Origin: Desulfotomaculum copahuensis
GTDB taxonomy: Bacteria; Bacillota; Desulfotomaculia; Desulfotomaculales; Desulfovirgulaceae
NCBI RefSeq assembly: GCF_001655685.1
Contig: NZ_LYVF01000085.1
Coordinates: 1-50,475, forward strand
Length of the DNA stretch: 50,475 nucleotides
Reading direction: 5' to 3'
The notes beneath the pieces are model-generated. The model searched no databases, was not told where the DNA came from, and was given only the letters and a program-made list of their open reading frames with translations. The position numbers were made by a program, and so were the translations under genes. This document shows positions 7,947 to 15,865 of this stretch, piece after piece. How positions within the stretch are numbered: position 1 is the stretch's first letter; the number at the start of each line of letters is the position of its first letter.

Positions 7947-9365
7947 ATGGTTATGCCGGCAAACGTCCTGATTCAGCTGAAGCTGGAAAACAAGCCCGGT
8001 ACGCTGGCCAAAATACTTACCGCCATCGGGGAGTACGGCGGCAATGTGGGGTCGATCGACCTGGTCAGCGCTTCACCCGGTTACATGGTCCGGGACATCA
8101 TGGTCGGGATGCATGAGAGCCAGCAGTTGATGCCCCTGTTGGAAAAACTGAACAGCTTTCCGGAGGCGAAGGTCCTGCATGTGGCCGACCGGGTTTTTCT
8201 GGCCCACCGGGGCGGAAAAATCCAGGTCACTCCCAAAAGACAAATTCTCAACCGGGAGGATCTCTCCCTGGTTTACACTCCGGGGGTGGCCCGGGTTTCG
8301 CAGGCTATTGCCAAAAACCCCGAATATGCCTACGATCTGACCATGAAAGGAAACTCGGTGGCCATTGTCACCGACGGTTCGGCCGTTCTGGGACTGGGCA
8401 ACCTGGGCGCCCGGGCGGCCCTGCCGGTGATGGAGGGCAAAGCCGTCCTATTCAAGCAGTTCGGCAATGTCGATGCCATTCCGGTCTGTTTGGATGTACA
8501 TGAACCGGGGGATATTATCGCCGCCGTGATAGCCATTGCGCCCCAGTTCGGAGGGATCAACCTGGAGGACATTGCCGCGCCCAAATGTTTTGATATTGAA
8601 GAAAGACTGACCGGATTGCTTGATATTCCCGTTTTCCACGACGATCAGCATGGTACGGCCATTGTGGTTCTGGCCGGTTTGCTTAATGCCTTGAAGATCG
8701 TCAATAAAAAAATTAGTGATGTGGAAATTGTGCTCAGCGGGGCGGGCGCCGCCGGCGTGGCCATCGCCAAAATCCTGCTTGATGCGGGGGCGCGGAACAT
8801 TGTGGTTTGCGACCGGCAGGGCGCCATTTCACTGGCGCGCAATCTGTCCGTTCCTTCCAAGCGCTGGCTGGCGGAGCACACCAACCCGCAAAACAAAAAC
8901 GGCTCCTTAAAAGAAGTAATCAAAGGCGCCGACGTTTTGATCGGAGTTTCCGGACCGGGGCTTTTGCACCGGGAAGACATTCTGGGCATGGCTCCCCGGC
9001 CGGTGGTATTTGCCCTGGCCAACCCGGTGCCCGAGGTGGAGCCGGAAGAAGTGTACGATGTTGCGGGCGTTTTGGCTACCGGCCGTTCCGATTATCCCAA
9101 CCAGATCAACAACGTGCTGGCCTTCCCCGGAGTTTTCCGCGGCGCCCTGGACTGCCACGCCCGCGCCATCAACGGGGAGATGGCCCTGGCTGCCGCCCAT
9201 GCCCTGGCCGGTATTGTCCGGCCGGGCGAATTGTCGGCCGATAACATCATCCCGGCGGTATTCAACCGTGATGTCACCCCCAAAGTGGCCAGAGCGGTGA
9301 AGGAAGCGGCCATCAAAAGCGGTTTGTCCCGCCGGATCAACCATTTCAAAGAAAGCATCAAATAA
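7947..9365 (+). CDS. NAD(P)-dependent malic enzyme with N-terminal ACT domain
   Basis: A 472-residue malic enzyme (malate to pyruvate plus CO2). The ATG at 7947 follows AGAGGTG by six bases and is preferred over the GTG at 7938. Residues ~1-80 form an ACT domain (VLIQLKLENKPGTLAKIL, then GGNVGSIDLV), a regulatory module that often binds amino acids. The catalytic part follows: VYTPGVARV, then MKGNSVAIVTDGSAVLGLGN with the catalytic lysine, VCLDVHEPGDI, GGINLEDIAAPKCF, FHDDQHGTAIV, and the Rossmann motif LSGAGAAGVAIAKILL. The length suits the short bacterial form (about 390) plus the ACT extension. It has its own strong promoter and converges with the UPF0210 gene only five bases away. Confidence 0.93.
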   Translation: MVMPANVLIQLKLENKPGTLAKILTAIGEYGGNVGSIDLVSASPGYMVRDIMVGMHESQQLMPLLEKLNSFPEAKVLHVADRVFLAHRGGKIQVTPKRQILNREDLSLVYTPGVARVSQAIAKNPEYAYDLTMKGNSVAIVTDGSAVLGLGNLGARAALPVMEGKAVLFKQFGNVDAIPVCLDVHEPGDIIAAVIAIAPQFGGINLEDIAAPKCFDIEERLTGLLDIPVFHDDQHGTAIVVLAGLLNALKIVNKKISDVEIVLSGAGAAGVAIAKILLDAGARNIVVCDRQGAISLARNLSVPSKRWLAEHTNPQNKNGSLKEVIKGADVLIGVSGPGLLHREDILGMAPRPVVFALANPVPEVEPEEVYDVAGVLATGRSDYPNQINNVLAFPGVFRGALDCHARAINGEMALAAAHALAGIVRPGELSADNIIPAVFNRDVTPKVARAVKEAAIKSGLSRRINHFKESIK

Positions 9366-9370
9366 CACCG

Positions 9371-10735
9371 TCAATTGGTCAGGCTTTGAATCGGAGCCGG
9401 AATGCGTCCGCCCCGGCACACAAAATTGTCTGAAGAAAAAGGGTGGACCGCCATTACCGGCGCCTCGCCCAAAAGACCGCCGAAAGTGACGTGATCTCCC
9501 ACCCGTTTACCCGGCGCCGGGATGATGCGGACTGCGGTGGTCTTTTTATTGATTACGCCGATGGCCACCTCGTCGGCGATGATGGCGGCGATGGTTTCCG
9601 CGCTGGTTTCCCCGGGGACGGCGATCATGTCCAGACCCACCGAGCAGACGCAGGTCATCGCCTCCAGCTTGTCCAGGCAGAGGGCGCCATGATCCACCGC
9701 CCGGATCATGCCGGCGTCCTCGCTGACCGGGATGAAGGCCCCGGACAGCCCGCCGACATAGGAAGAGGCCATGGCGCCGCCTTTTTTCACCGCGTCGTTC
9801 AACAGCGCCAGGGCGGCCGTGGTGCCGTGCGTGCCGCAGCGTTCCAGGCCCATGGCTTCCAGGATTTCGGCCACGCTGTCTCCCACCGCCGGGGTGGGGG
9901 CGAGGGAAAGGTCCACGATGCCGAAAGAAATGCCCAGCCTTTCCGCCGCCAGCCGGCCCACCAGTTCCCCCATGCGGGTGATTTTAAAGGCCGTCTTTTT
10001 CACTGTTTCGGCCAGAGTGCCCAGATCCACATTGCCGGCCCGGACGACGGCGTTTTTTACCACTCCCGGACCGGACACCCCGACATTGATGGTGCATTCC
10101 GGCTCGCCCACTCCGTGAAATGCTCCGGCCATGAACGGGTTGTCCTCGGGCACGTTGCTGAAAACGACCAGTTTGGCGCAGCCCAGGCCGCCCTGCCCGG
10201 CGGTGCGTGCGGCCGTTTCCTTGATCACCCGGCCCATCAGGCGGACGGCGTCCATATTGATGCCCGCCCGGGTGGTGGCTACGTTTACCGAGGCGCAGAC
10301 CCTTTCCGTGCCGGCCAGGGCGGCGGGAATGGAGGAGATCAGCGTCCGGTCGCCCGCGGTGAATCCCTTGTGCACCAGGGCTGAAAAGCCGCCGATGAAA
10401 TTGACCCCCGCCGCCGCCGCCGCTTCGTCCAGTGTACGGGCGTAGGCCACATAGTCTTCTGCGTGGCTGCATTCGGCAATCAGGGAAACGGGGGTGACGG
10501 AAATGCGCTTGTGCACAATCGGAATGCCGTATTCACGGCTGATTTGCTCGCCCACTGCCACCAACCGGCCGGCCCGGGCGGTGATTTTGTCGTAAATTTT
10601 ACGCCGTGCCGCACCGGCGTCCGGATCGGCGCAGTCACGCAGGCTGATGCCCATGGTAATGGTGCGGATGTCCAGGTTTTCTTCCTGTACCATCTTAATC
10701 GTTTCCATAATTTCAGCCATAGTAAGCATGCTCAT
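9371..10735 (-). CDS. UPF0210 (DUF711, PFL) family protein
   Basis: A 454-residue protein of the DUF711/UPF0210 family, distantly related to the glycyl-radical enzyme fold. The ATG at 10735 ([16 protein letters not shown]) has AAAGGAGA seven bases upstream; a longer in-frame extension overlaps the upstream gene and is rejected. Family-typical stretches include [15 protein letters not shown] near the start, [12 protein letters not shown], and [15 protein letters not shown] in the middle. No glycyl-radical loop is evident and no enzyme activity has been established for the family. It follows the UPF0237 ACT-domain gene by 19 bases, a pairing conserved across Gram-positive and anaerobic bacteria, suggesting that the small ACT protein regulates or partners this one. 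Confidence 0.9.
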   Translation of the reverse strand: MSMLTMAEIMETIKMVQEENLDIRTITMGISLRDCADPDAGAARRKIYDKITARAGRLVAVGEQISREYGIPIVHKRISVTPVSLIAECSHAEDYVAYARTLDEAAAAAGVNFIGGFSALVHKGFTAGDRTLISSIPAALAGTERVCASVNVATTRAGINMDAVRLMGRVIKETAARTAGQGGLGCAKLVVFSNVPEDNPFMAGAFHGVGEPECTINVGVSGPGVVKNAVVRAGNVDLGTLAETVKKTAFKITRMGELVGRLAAERLGISFGIVDLSLAPTPAVGDSVAEILEAMGLERCGTHGTTAALALLNDAVKKGGAMASSYVGGLSGAFIPVSEDAGMIRAVDHGALCLDKLEAMTCVCSVGLDMIAVPGETSAETIAAIIADEVAIGVINKKTTAVRIIPAPGKRVGDHVTFGGLLGEAPVMAVHPFSSDNFVCRGGRIPAPIQSLTN

Positions 10736-10754
10736 ATTCTCCTTTAGTCCGGAA

Positions 10755-11048
10755 TTAAATCCGGTGCATGAATTGAAAAGCGTCTTCGTGCTGGGCGTCG
10801 ATGCGCACACCCAGGGCGGCGCCTTTTTCAGCCAGGTGTGCTTTCAGCGTGCTCAGATCCACCCGGCTCTTTTCCATATCGGCAATCATGATCATGACCA
10901 GAAACTCCTGTAAAATGGTCTGGCTGATGTCGAGGATGTTAATATTGTTATCGGCCAGCACCCGGGCCACCCCGGCGATTATTCCCACCCGGTCCGGTCC
11001 CAGGACGGTGACGATGATGCGGTTTTTCTTCAGCTCCGTTGAAGGCAT
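10755..11048 (-). CDS. UPF0237 ACT-domain protein
   Basis: A 97-residue protein that is essentially one ACT domain: [36 protein letters not shown] and [11 protein letters not shown] match the GcvR-like ligand-binding fold, which senses small molecules, often amino acids. The start ATG at 11048 has GAGGAAG upstream. It is the first gene of a two-gene operon with UPF0210. The ligand is unknown. The upstream malic enzyme on the other strand also carries an ACT domain, so two amino-acid-sensing modules lie within about 3 kb. Confidence 0.9.
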   Translation of the reverse strand: MPSTELKKNRIIVTVLGPDRVGIIAGVARVLADNNINILDISQTILQEFLVMIMIADMEKSRVDLSTLKAHLAEKGAALGVRIDAQHEDAFQFMHRI

Positions 11049-11439
11049 GCACTCGCTTCCTCTCGATTGGATTAAAAAATAACAATTCGTCCGGATGATA
11101 TAGAAGTCCTGCCGCGGCGGGGGAAATACAAAAAAACACGGAAAAACAAAAACTTTGGCAGGAACCTGGACGGATCGGTAGAAATAAGCTTTCATTAAAA
11201 GTGTTTCCAGTGTATTATAATGATGTCTGCAGTGTTTTTCATCCGGAGGATTTGTCCGGGTAGCGTCCGGTTGCCGGCATGGCCGGCCTGTAACAGACGG
11301 TCAGGTATAAATAGCCGGTGCCGGGAAATACTAGCGGAAAGGGTGGACGGTCAATTTTCAGGCCTGGACTGCACGGGCCTCCATTCCTCATTTACCGGCT
11401 GGTTGGAAAAGCATGTCCGAAAGGAAGGAGTAAAGGGTA
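11049..11439. other. Intergenic region between divergent genes
   Basis: A 391-base gap separates the minus-strand UPF0237 operon from the plus-strand radical SAM gene. It must hold both promoters. On the plus strand TATTAT/TATAAT overlap at about 11213-11219, but no convincing -35 box could be paired with them. I see no cobalamin-riboswitch conserved core, no gene and no repeat. Confidence 0.5.
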
Positions 11440-12936
11440 ATGAAAATTCTTCTGGCTTATCCCAGATACCCGGAGAGTTTTTGGAGCTTCAAGCACGCCC
11501 TGCGTTTTATAAATAAAAAAGCCGCCCACCCTCCGCTGGGATTGTTGACAGTGGCCGCCATGCTTCCCGGTGCGTGGGAAAAAAGGCTGATTGATATGAA
11601 TGTCAGGCCGGTCAAGGATGCAGACCTGAAATGGGCCGATTATGTCTTCATCAGCGCCATGACCATTCAGCGGGAATCCGCCCGGGAATTAATCGGGCGC
11701 TGCCGGTCGCTGGGCGTGAAGACAGTGGCCGGCGGGCCTCTTTTTACCATGGAATATGATGAGTTTGCGGAAGTGGATCACCTGGTCCTGGATGAAGCGG
11801 AAATCACCCTGGCGCAGTTCCTGGCTGATCTGGAAAAGGGAACGGAAAAGCATATTTACACCAGTAACGAGCGGCCGGATATCGGCACTACACCCGTGCC
11901 GCTGTGGGAACTGATCAACCTTAACGACTATGTGACCATGAGTGTGCAGTTTTCCCGCGGTTGTCCGTATGACTGCGAGTTTTGTGACATTACTTCCCTT
12001 TATGGCCGCAAACCCAGGTTGAAAAACGTGGAGCAGTTTATCGGTGAACTGGATTCCCTTTACCACCGCGGGTGGAAGGGAAGCGTATTTATTGTAGACG
12101 ACAACTTTATCGGCAACAAGGTGATCATCAAAAAAGAAATACTGCCGGCTATAATTGAATGGATGGATAAGCACCGGCACCCGTTTGTATTTATCACCGA
12201 GGTTTCGATCAACCTGGCGGATGATCAGGAGTTAATGGATTTAATGCGCCGGGCCGGTTTTGCCCACGTCTTCATCGGCATTGAAACGCCCAGCGAAGAC
12301 AGCTTGAAGGAGTGTAACAAATTCAACAATGTCAACCGGGACATGCTTGCTTCGGTAAAAAGGGTTCAAAATTACGGCATGGAAGTAAGCGCCGGTTTTA
12401 TCGTCGGTTTCGACAGCGATACGCCTTCGATTTTTGAAAGGCAAATCAAATTCATTCAACAAAGCGGGATTGTCACGGCCATGGTCGGCCTGCTCAATGC
12501 CCCCCGGGGCACCAGGTTGTTTGAGCGGCTGAAAAACGAAAAACGGCTGTTGCAAAACTTTTCGGGGAACAATACCGACTTCTCCCTCAACTTCGTACCG
12601 AAAATGAACACACAAAAGTTGATCGAAGGGTATAAACAAATCGTCACCACCATCTACTCCCCGGCTCAATATTATGAGCGGGTGCTGCAGTTTTTCGGAG
12701 AATTCAAGCCGGCGCGGGGAGTAAGGTTTGACATGTTCCGTCTTTGTTACTTGAAGGCATTTTTTATGGCCATGTTTTACCTCGGAGTACTCGACCAGGG
12801 GAGGAAATATTACTGGCGGCTTTTGCTGAAAACACTCTGGGGTTACCCGCATATGCTGCCGCAGGCTATTTCTTTCGCCATCTATGGTTTTCATTTCCGG
12901 AAAGTGTTCAACAGCTTCAATCCGGCCAAGGCGTGA
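11440..12936 (+). CDS. B12-binding-domain radical SAM protein with DUF4070
   Basis: A 498-residue class B-type radical SAM protein. Residues ~1-150 form a cobalamin-binding-like Rossmann domain (MKILLAYPRYPESFWSFKHA, WADYVFISAM, VAGGPLFT). The radical SAM core starts with SRGCPYDCEFCDI: C175, C179 and C182 hold the 4Fe-4S cluster. The C-terminal third (LIEGYKQIVTTIYSPAQYYE and onward) is the DUF4070 region. The hopanoid methylases HpnP and HpnR have this same domain order, so it may methylate an unactivated carbon of a lipid or other natural product, but most relatives are uncharacterised and no hopanoid genes lie nearby. The ATG follows AAGGAGTAAAGGG. It appears monocistronic, ended by the hairpin at 13011. 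Confidence 0.9.
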   Translation: MKILLAYPRYPESFWSFKHALRFINKKAAHPPLGLLTVAAMLPGAWEKRLIDMNVRPVKDADLKWADYVFISAMTIQRESARELIGRCRSLGVKTVAGGPLFTMEYDEFAEVDHLVLDEAEITLAQFLADLEKGTEKHIYTSNERPDIGTTPVPLWELINLNDYVTMSVQFSRGCPYDCEFCDITSLYGRKPRLKNVEQFIGELDSLYHRGWKGSVFIVDDNFIGNKVIIKKEILPAIIEWMDKHRHPFVFITEVSINLADDQELMDLMRRAGFAHVFIGIETPSEDSLKECNKFNNVNRDMLASVKRVQNYGMEVSAGFIVGFDSDTPSIFERQIKFIQQSGIVTAMVGLLNAPRGTRLFERLKNEKRLLQNFSGNNTDFSLNFVPKMNTQKLIEGYKQIVTTIYSPAQYYERVLQFFGEFKPARGVRFDMFRLCYLKAFFMAMFYLGVLDQGRKYYWRLLLKTLWGYPHMLPQAISFAIYGFHFRKVFNSFNPAKA

Positions 12937-13004
12937 AAAGGGCAGAGAATCGTTGGTGCGGTAAGTATCCCGTTTTCCCGGCTTCAATCCAGTCAAGGCG
13001 TGAA
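12914..13004. repeat. Duplicated 3' end of the radical SAM gene
   Basis: The last 24 bases of the radical SAM gene including its TGA (12914-12937, starting GCTTCAATCC) recur at 12981-13004 with 22 of 24 identical, 67 bases later. The second copy is non-coding and lies just before the terminator. Confidence 0.7.
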
Positions 13005-13010
13005 CAAAGC

Positions 13011-13046
13011 AAAGGCAGGTTGGGGAGGCCTCAACCTGCCTTTATA
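13011..13046 (+). terminator. Rho-independent terminator of the radical SAM gene
   Basis: A perfect 12-bp stem AAAGGCAGGTTG (13011-13022) pairs with 13032-13043 around a 9-nt loop and ends in TTTATAATTT. Confidence 0.85.
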
Positions 13047-13099
13047 ATTTCCGCTGTCCGTGTCCTTCCACTCGCCGGAGCCGGTGCGGAGGACACCAT

Positions 13100-13447
13100 C
13101 TATGGGATCCGTTTTCCATTATCCAGCAGGTTGAAGTCCTGCGGGCGTTTTTTTTGGGCCAGGGGGTCGGAGATGTACTCGTGGCTGCCGCTGGCCGCCA
13201 GTGCCACCAGTACGGCGTTGACCACGGCCAGGCCGACTGATTCCAGGTTTAAAACACCCCGGGTGGCCGTCACAAACAACTCGGTGAGCAAGGCGATCAA
13301 AATGGCCAGCGGTCGTACGGCCCAGTCGCCCCAGCGCTCCTTGACCGGGGTTTTCAGCAGCGTGGTCACCAGGGATACGAAAAGCACCAGTCCGCCAAAA
13401 GTGCTCAACGTTTCCACGGTAAAAAATTCGTGGGGTATGCCGGACAT
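13100..13447 (-). CDS. Small integral membrane protein of unknown function
   Basis: A 115-residue protein, not recognised. The ATG at 13447 has GGAGGAAA upstream. It has two or three hydrophobic segments: LSTFGGLVLFVSLVTTLL, AVRPLAILIALLTELFV and VGLAVVNAVLVALAASG, followed by a polar tail (SHEYISDPLAQKKRPQ). Size and layout resemble phage holins and other small pore-forming or accessory proteins, but nothing phage-related lies nearby, so holin is only one possibility. It is divergent from the acylphosphatase and convergent with the radical SAM gene. Confidence 0.7.
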   Translation of the reverse strand: MSGIPHEFFTVETLSTFGGLVLFVSLVTTLLKTPVKERWGDWAVRPLAILIALLTELFVTATRGVLNLESVGLAVVNAVLVALAASGSHEYISDPLAQKKRPQDFNLLDNGKRIP

Positions 13448-13465
13448 CCGGTTTCCTCCTCTCTT

Positions 13466-13493
13466 TTGACAAAAAAAGTATCTGCTGTATATT
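13466..13493 (+). promoter_or_regulatory. Sigma-A promoter, probably for acylphosphatase
   Basis: TTGACA at 13466-13471 and TATATT at 13488-13493 have a 16-base spacer. A second, extended -10 (TGGTATAAT at 13548-13556) lies closer to the acylphosphatase gene at 13594 and could act independently. Confidence 0.65.
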
Positions 13494-13593
13494 ATGCGGG
13501 ATGTTTTGGAGGGTGAGCGGAAAAGAAAAATGTGCTGCCGCCAAATGTGGTATAATGCTGCCTGGAGCATAAACCGGGAGGTGCGTAACAGCC

Positions 13594-13872
13594 ATGCTGC
13601 GCAGGCATGTTTTAATCAGCGGCAAGGTGCAGGGGGTGTATTTCCGCCTGCATACCCAAGAAGAGGCCGTCCGTTGCGGGGTGACCGGCTGGGTGCGCAA
13701 TTTACGGGACGGACGGGTGGAAGCGGTTTTTGAAGGTGAGGATGCGGCCGTGGAGCAGGTGCTCCGGTGGTGCCGGCAGGGTTCACCCGCTTCCCGGGTG
13801 GAGCGGGTGGAAGTGTGGGAAGAGCCCTGCCGGGGTGAATATGACGGGTTTGAAATCAGACCGACAGTTTGA
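13594..13872 (+). CDS. acyP: Acylphosphatase
   Basis: A 92-residue protein with both acylphosphatase signatures: RHVLISGKVQGVYFRLHTQEEA (GxVQGVxFR, whose arginine binds the acyl phosphate) and GVTGWVRNLRDGRVEAVFEG (GWVRNxxDGxVE, whose asparagine positions the water). The enzyme hydrolyses acyl phosphates such as acetyl phosphate and carbamoyl phosphate. Length is normal for the family. GGGAGGTG precedes the ATG by about 12 bases, slightly long spacing. The canonical YFRxxTxxxA becomes YFRLHTQEEA, a common variant. Confidence 0.95.
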   Translation: MLRRHVLISGKVQGVYFRLHTQEEAVRCGVTGWVRNLRDGRVEAVFEGEDAAVEQVLRWCRQGSPASRVERVEVWEEPCRGEYDGFEIRPTV

Positions 13873-14151
13873 CTGACAGCCCGGAGCGGAAAAGGAAAAG
13901 GAAGGGGAAGGGAACACTGTGCGCCAGCCGGAAATGCGATGGCAAAAATATTTGGCGCACCGGCACCGGACAGGCGGTGTTGCCGCAGGCTGGTTATACA
14001 AAGGGATCACAAAAGGGACGGCGCCGCAGGTTGGTTTCCCGGGCGCCGTCCTGTTACCGCAGCACATTATTACCAGCCATGATTATTGCACACAACCCGT
14101 AAGCCTGAAAGCAGCCGCCTTTGTTCTAATAGGGGCGGGCTTCCACTCACA
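13873..14151. other. Intergenic region between convergent acyP and metF
   Basis: A 279-base stretch without a supported gene. It contains a GC-rich hairpin (GGACGGCGCC at 14016-14025 pairing with 14042-14051) without a strong T-run, which may end one of the convergent transcripts. A 77-codon frame here has a very basic, low-complexity start and no ribosome site. Confidence 0.5.
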
Positions 14152-15021
14152 TCAAACCGCTGCCGAAACAATCCCGGGCACCAGGTCCGTCCAGCCCAGG
14201 GGCATAATATGCACCCCCGCGCACATCTGTTTTAATTCTTTGATCAGTTTGACGGCGATGGCGGCGCTTTTTTCTTTGCGCTTTTCCGCCGGCAGGTCCG
14301 CCATTTCCCGCAGCAGGCTATCCGGTACATTTACCCCGGACACGTTTTCATTCATGTAGCGGCCCATGCCGGCCGATTTTAACAGCACAATGCCGGCCAC
14401 GACAGGTACGCCGAAAGAAGATGCCTGTTTGATGAACTTTTCGAAAACAGCGGGGTCAAAAACGGCCTGGGTTTGAATGAACTGCGCGCCGGCCTTGATC
14501 TTTTTCTCCAGTTTGATCAGCTGTGGTTCCAGGGGATCGGCCCCCGGGTTGACCACGGCGCCCAGACAGAAGTCCGGCTTCCCGTCCAGTTGATTGCCGG
14601 CGGCGTCAAACCCGTTGCACAATTCCCGCGCCGTTCTGAGCAGCTGCACGGAATCGAAATCATATACCGGTTTGGCCTGGGGGTGGTCCCCAGCGTGGAC
14701 ATGATCCCCGGTCAGACAGAGCACATTTTCAATGCCCAGCACGGCGGCGCTCAAAAGGTCCGACTGCAGGGCCAGACGGTTACGGTCCCGGCAGGTCAAC
14801 TGAAAGACCGGTTCAAAGCCTTTTTGTTTCAAAAGGTGGGATGCGGTCAGCGAACCCAGGCGCATCACCGCGCTCTGGTTGTCCGTAACGTTTACCGCAT
14901 CCACCACTCCTTTCAGATGCTCCGCTTCAGCCAGCATGCCCGAAACATCCGTGCCCTTGGGCGGTCCCACTTCGCTGGTGACAACAAATTTGCCCTGTGC
15001 AAATAACGAGCTTAATTTCAC
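14152..15021 (-). CDS. metF: Methylenetetrahydrofolate reductase (MetF)
   Basis: A 289-residue TIM-barrel MTHFR. Typical stretches are VVTSEVGPPKGTDVSGMLAEA at the start, DAVNVTDNQSAVMRLGSL, FEPVFQLTCRDRNRLALQSD, ENVLCLTGDHVHAGDH, and AQFIQTQAVFDPAVFEKF. It reduces 5,10-methylene-H4folate to 5-methyl-H4folate, for methionine synthesis or for the methyl branch of the Wood-Ljungdahl pathway. It begins 14 bases after metV in the same direction. In acetogens such as Moorella, MetF works with MetV; no rnfC2 or hdr genes follow here, so the electron donor is not evident from the neighbourhood. Confidence 0.93.
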   Translation of the reverse strand: MKLSSLFAQGKFVVTSEVGPPKGTDVSGMLAEAEHLKGVVDAVNVTDNQSAVMRLGSLTASHLLKQKGFEPVFQLTCRDRNRLALQSDLLSAAVLGIENVLCLTGDHVHAGDHPQAKPVYDFDSVQLLRTARELCNGFDAAGNQLDGKPDFCLGAVVNPGADPLEPQLIKLEKKIKAGAQFIQTQAVFDPAVFEKFIKQASSFGVPVVAGIVLLKSAGMGRYMNENVSGVNVPDSLLREMADLPAEKRKEKSAAIAVKLIKELKQMCAGVHIMPLGWTDLVPGIVSAAV

Positions 15022-15035
15022 TGTCCCTTCCCCCC

Positions 15036-15722
15036 TTAAGCCAGTGCTGTGCCGGTTTTTTCATTGTAAACCGCCCGCCGCGGCCGGGTGATTTTGCTGT
15101 TGTCCTTGGGCGGTTGGTATTGCTGCATTTTGTCCAGTTCGCCGAGTGCCTTCAGGCGGTTGTAAATCAACACCCAGGCGCAGTCCCGGTCCGGGTTGAC
15201 TTCGCATTTGCCGTTTTGACTGCCGCCGCAGGGACCGTTGAGCAACCCCTTGGCGCACTTGGTGACCGGGCAGATCGAACCGGTCATGTTGAGCATGCAG
15301 TCGCCGCATTCCATGCATTGTTCCACAAATTCCGTGCCCGGCACGACAGTGTCGAAATGACCAATCGAGTTCAGGGAAGAAACAATGTGTTTCAACAAGT
15401 GCTTTTCTTCCGTGGCCTGTCTGACAATCTGCACCGCTCCGCCGCAGCCCATGACTACAATGGCGCCGCAATCATTCAGTTCCTGCTGGAGCGGTTCGAG
15501 GAAGGCCCTGGTATGCTGGATGTAACAGGTTCTTTCCGGAGCGCCGGCGGCAATGACCTTTTTGCCTCTTTTCTCCAACTCCGCGACCATCTGGTTCACT
15601 TCCGCCTCGCCGCCGCTGTGGATGGCCTTGGCACAGCCGTTGCAGCCGATGACCATTAAATTGTCCTTCCCCTCCAGGTACGGCATGATTTCCTCCATGG
15701 GCTTGGCAATGGTTCCAATCAA
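15036..15722 (-). CDS. metV: MetV-type MTHFR partner (MTHFR C-terminal zinc/Fe-S domain protein)
   Basis: A 228-residue protein. The start is a TTG at 15722 (MIGTIAKPMEEIM) with AGGGAGG upstream. The N-terminal part has VIGCNGCAKAIHSGGEAEV and a flavodoxin-like alternation; the C-terminal part is cysteine-rich: CMECGDCMLNMTG, CPVTKCAKG and GPCGGSQNGKCEV, the pattern of the MTHFR C-terminal domain. In acetogens MetV binds Fe-S clusters and couples MetF to an electron donor. First gene of a metV-metF operon behind a strong promoter at 15778-15806, divergent from recJ. Confidence 0.88.
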   Translation of the reverse strand: MIGTIAKPMEEIMPYLEGKDNLMVIGCNGCAKAIHSGGEAEVNQMVAELEKRGKKVIAAGAPERTCYIQHTRAFLEPLQQELNDCGAIVVMGCGGAVQIVRQATEEKHLLKHIVSSLNSIGHFDTVVPGTEFVEQCMECGDCMLNMTGSICPVTKCAKGLLNGPCGGSQNGKCEVNPDRDCAWVLIYNRLKALGELDKMQQYQPPKDNSKITRPRRAVYNEKTGTALA

Positions 15723-15777
15723 CGCGGGATCCTCCCTTCAAGAGAAATTATGTGCATTTGGTTAACTATATATTCGG

Positions 15778-15806
15778 ATAATACAATAATAACGGGCATT
15801 TGTCAA
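15778..15806 (-). promoter_or_regulatory. Sigma-A promoter of the metV-metF operon
   Basis: On the minus strand TTGACA (15806-15801) and TATTAT (15783-15778) are spaced by 17 bases, close to consensus. The transcript would begin near 15770, giving a leader of about 48 bases. No riboswitch fits in that length. Confidence 0.8.
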
Positions 15807-15865
15807 TGAGTTTTTCATTGCCATGCCCGCCGGACTACCTTATAATTTATTTTGAGGTGCATAAA

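Noticed and set aside
9443-10384. 313-codon plus-strand frame opposite the UPF0210 gene
   Set aside because: No recognisable protein pattern; the minus strand matches a known family.
11049-11439. Cobalamin riboswitch before the B12-binding radical SAM gene
   Set aside because: I looked for the conserved B12-box core and flanking pairs and did not find them.
13869-14102. 77-codon frame after acyP
   Set aside because: Overlaps the acyP stop, starts with a Lys/Arg low-complexity run and lacks a ribosome site.
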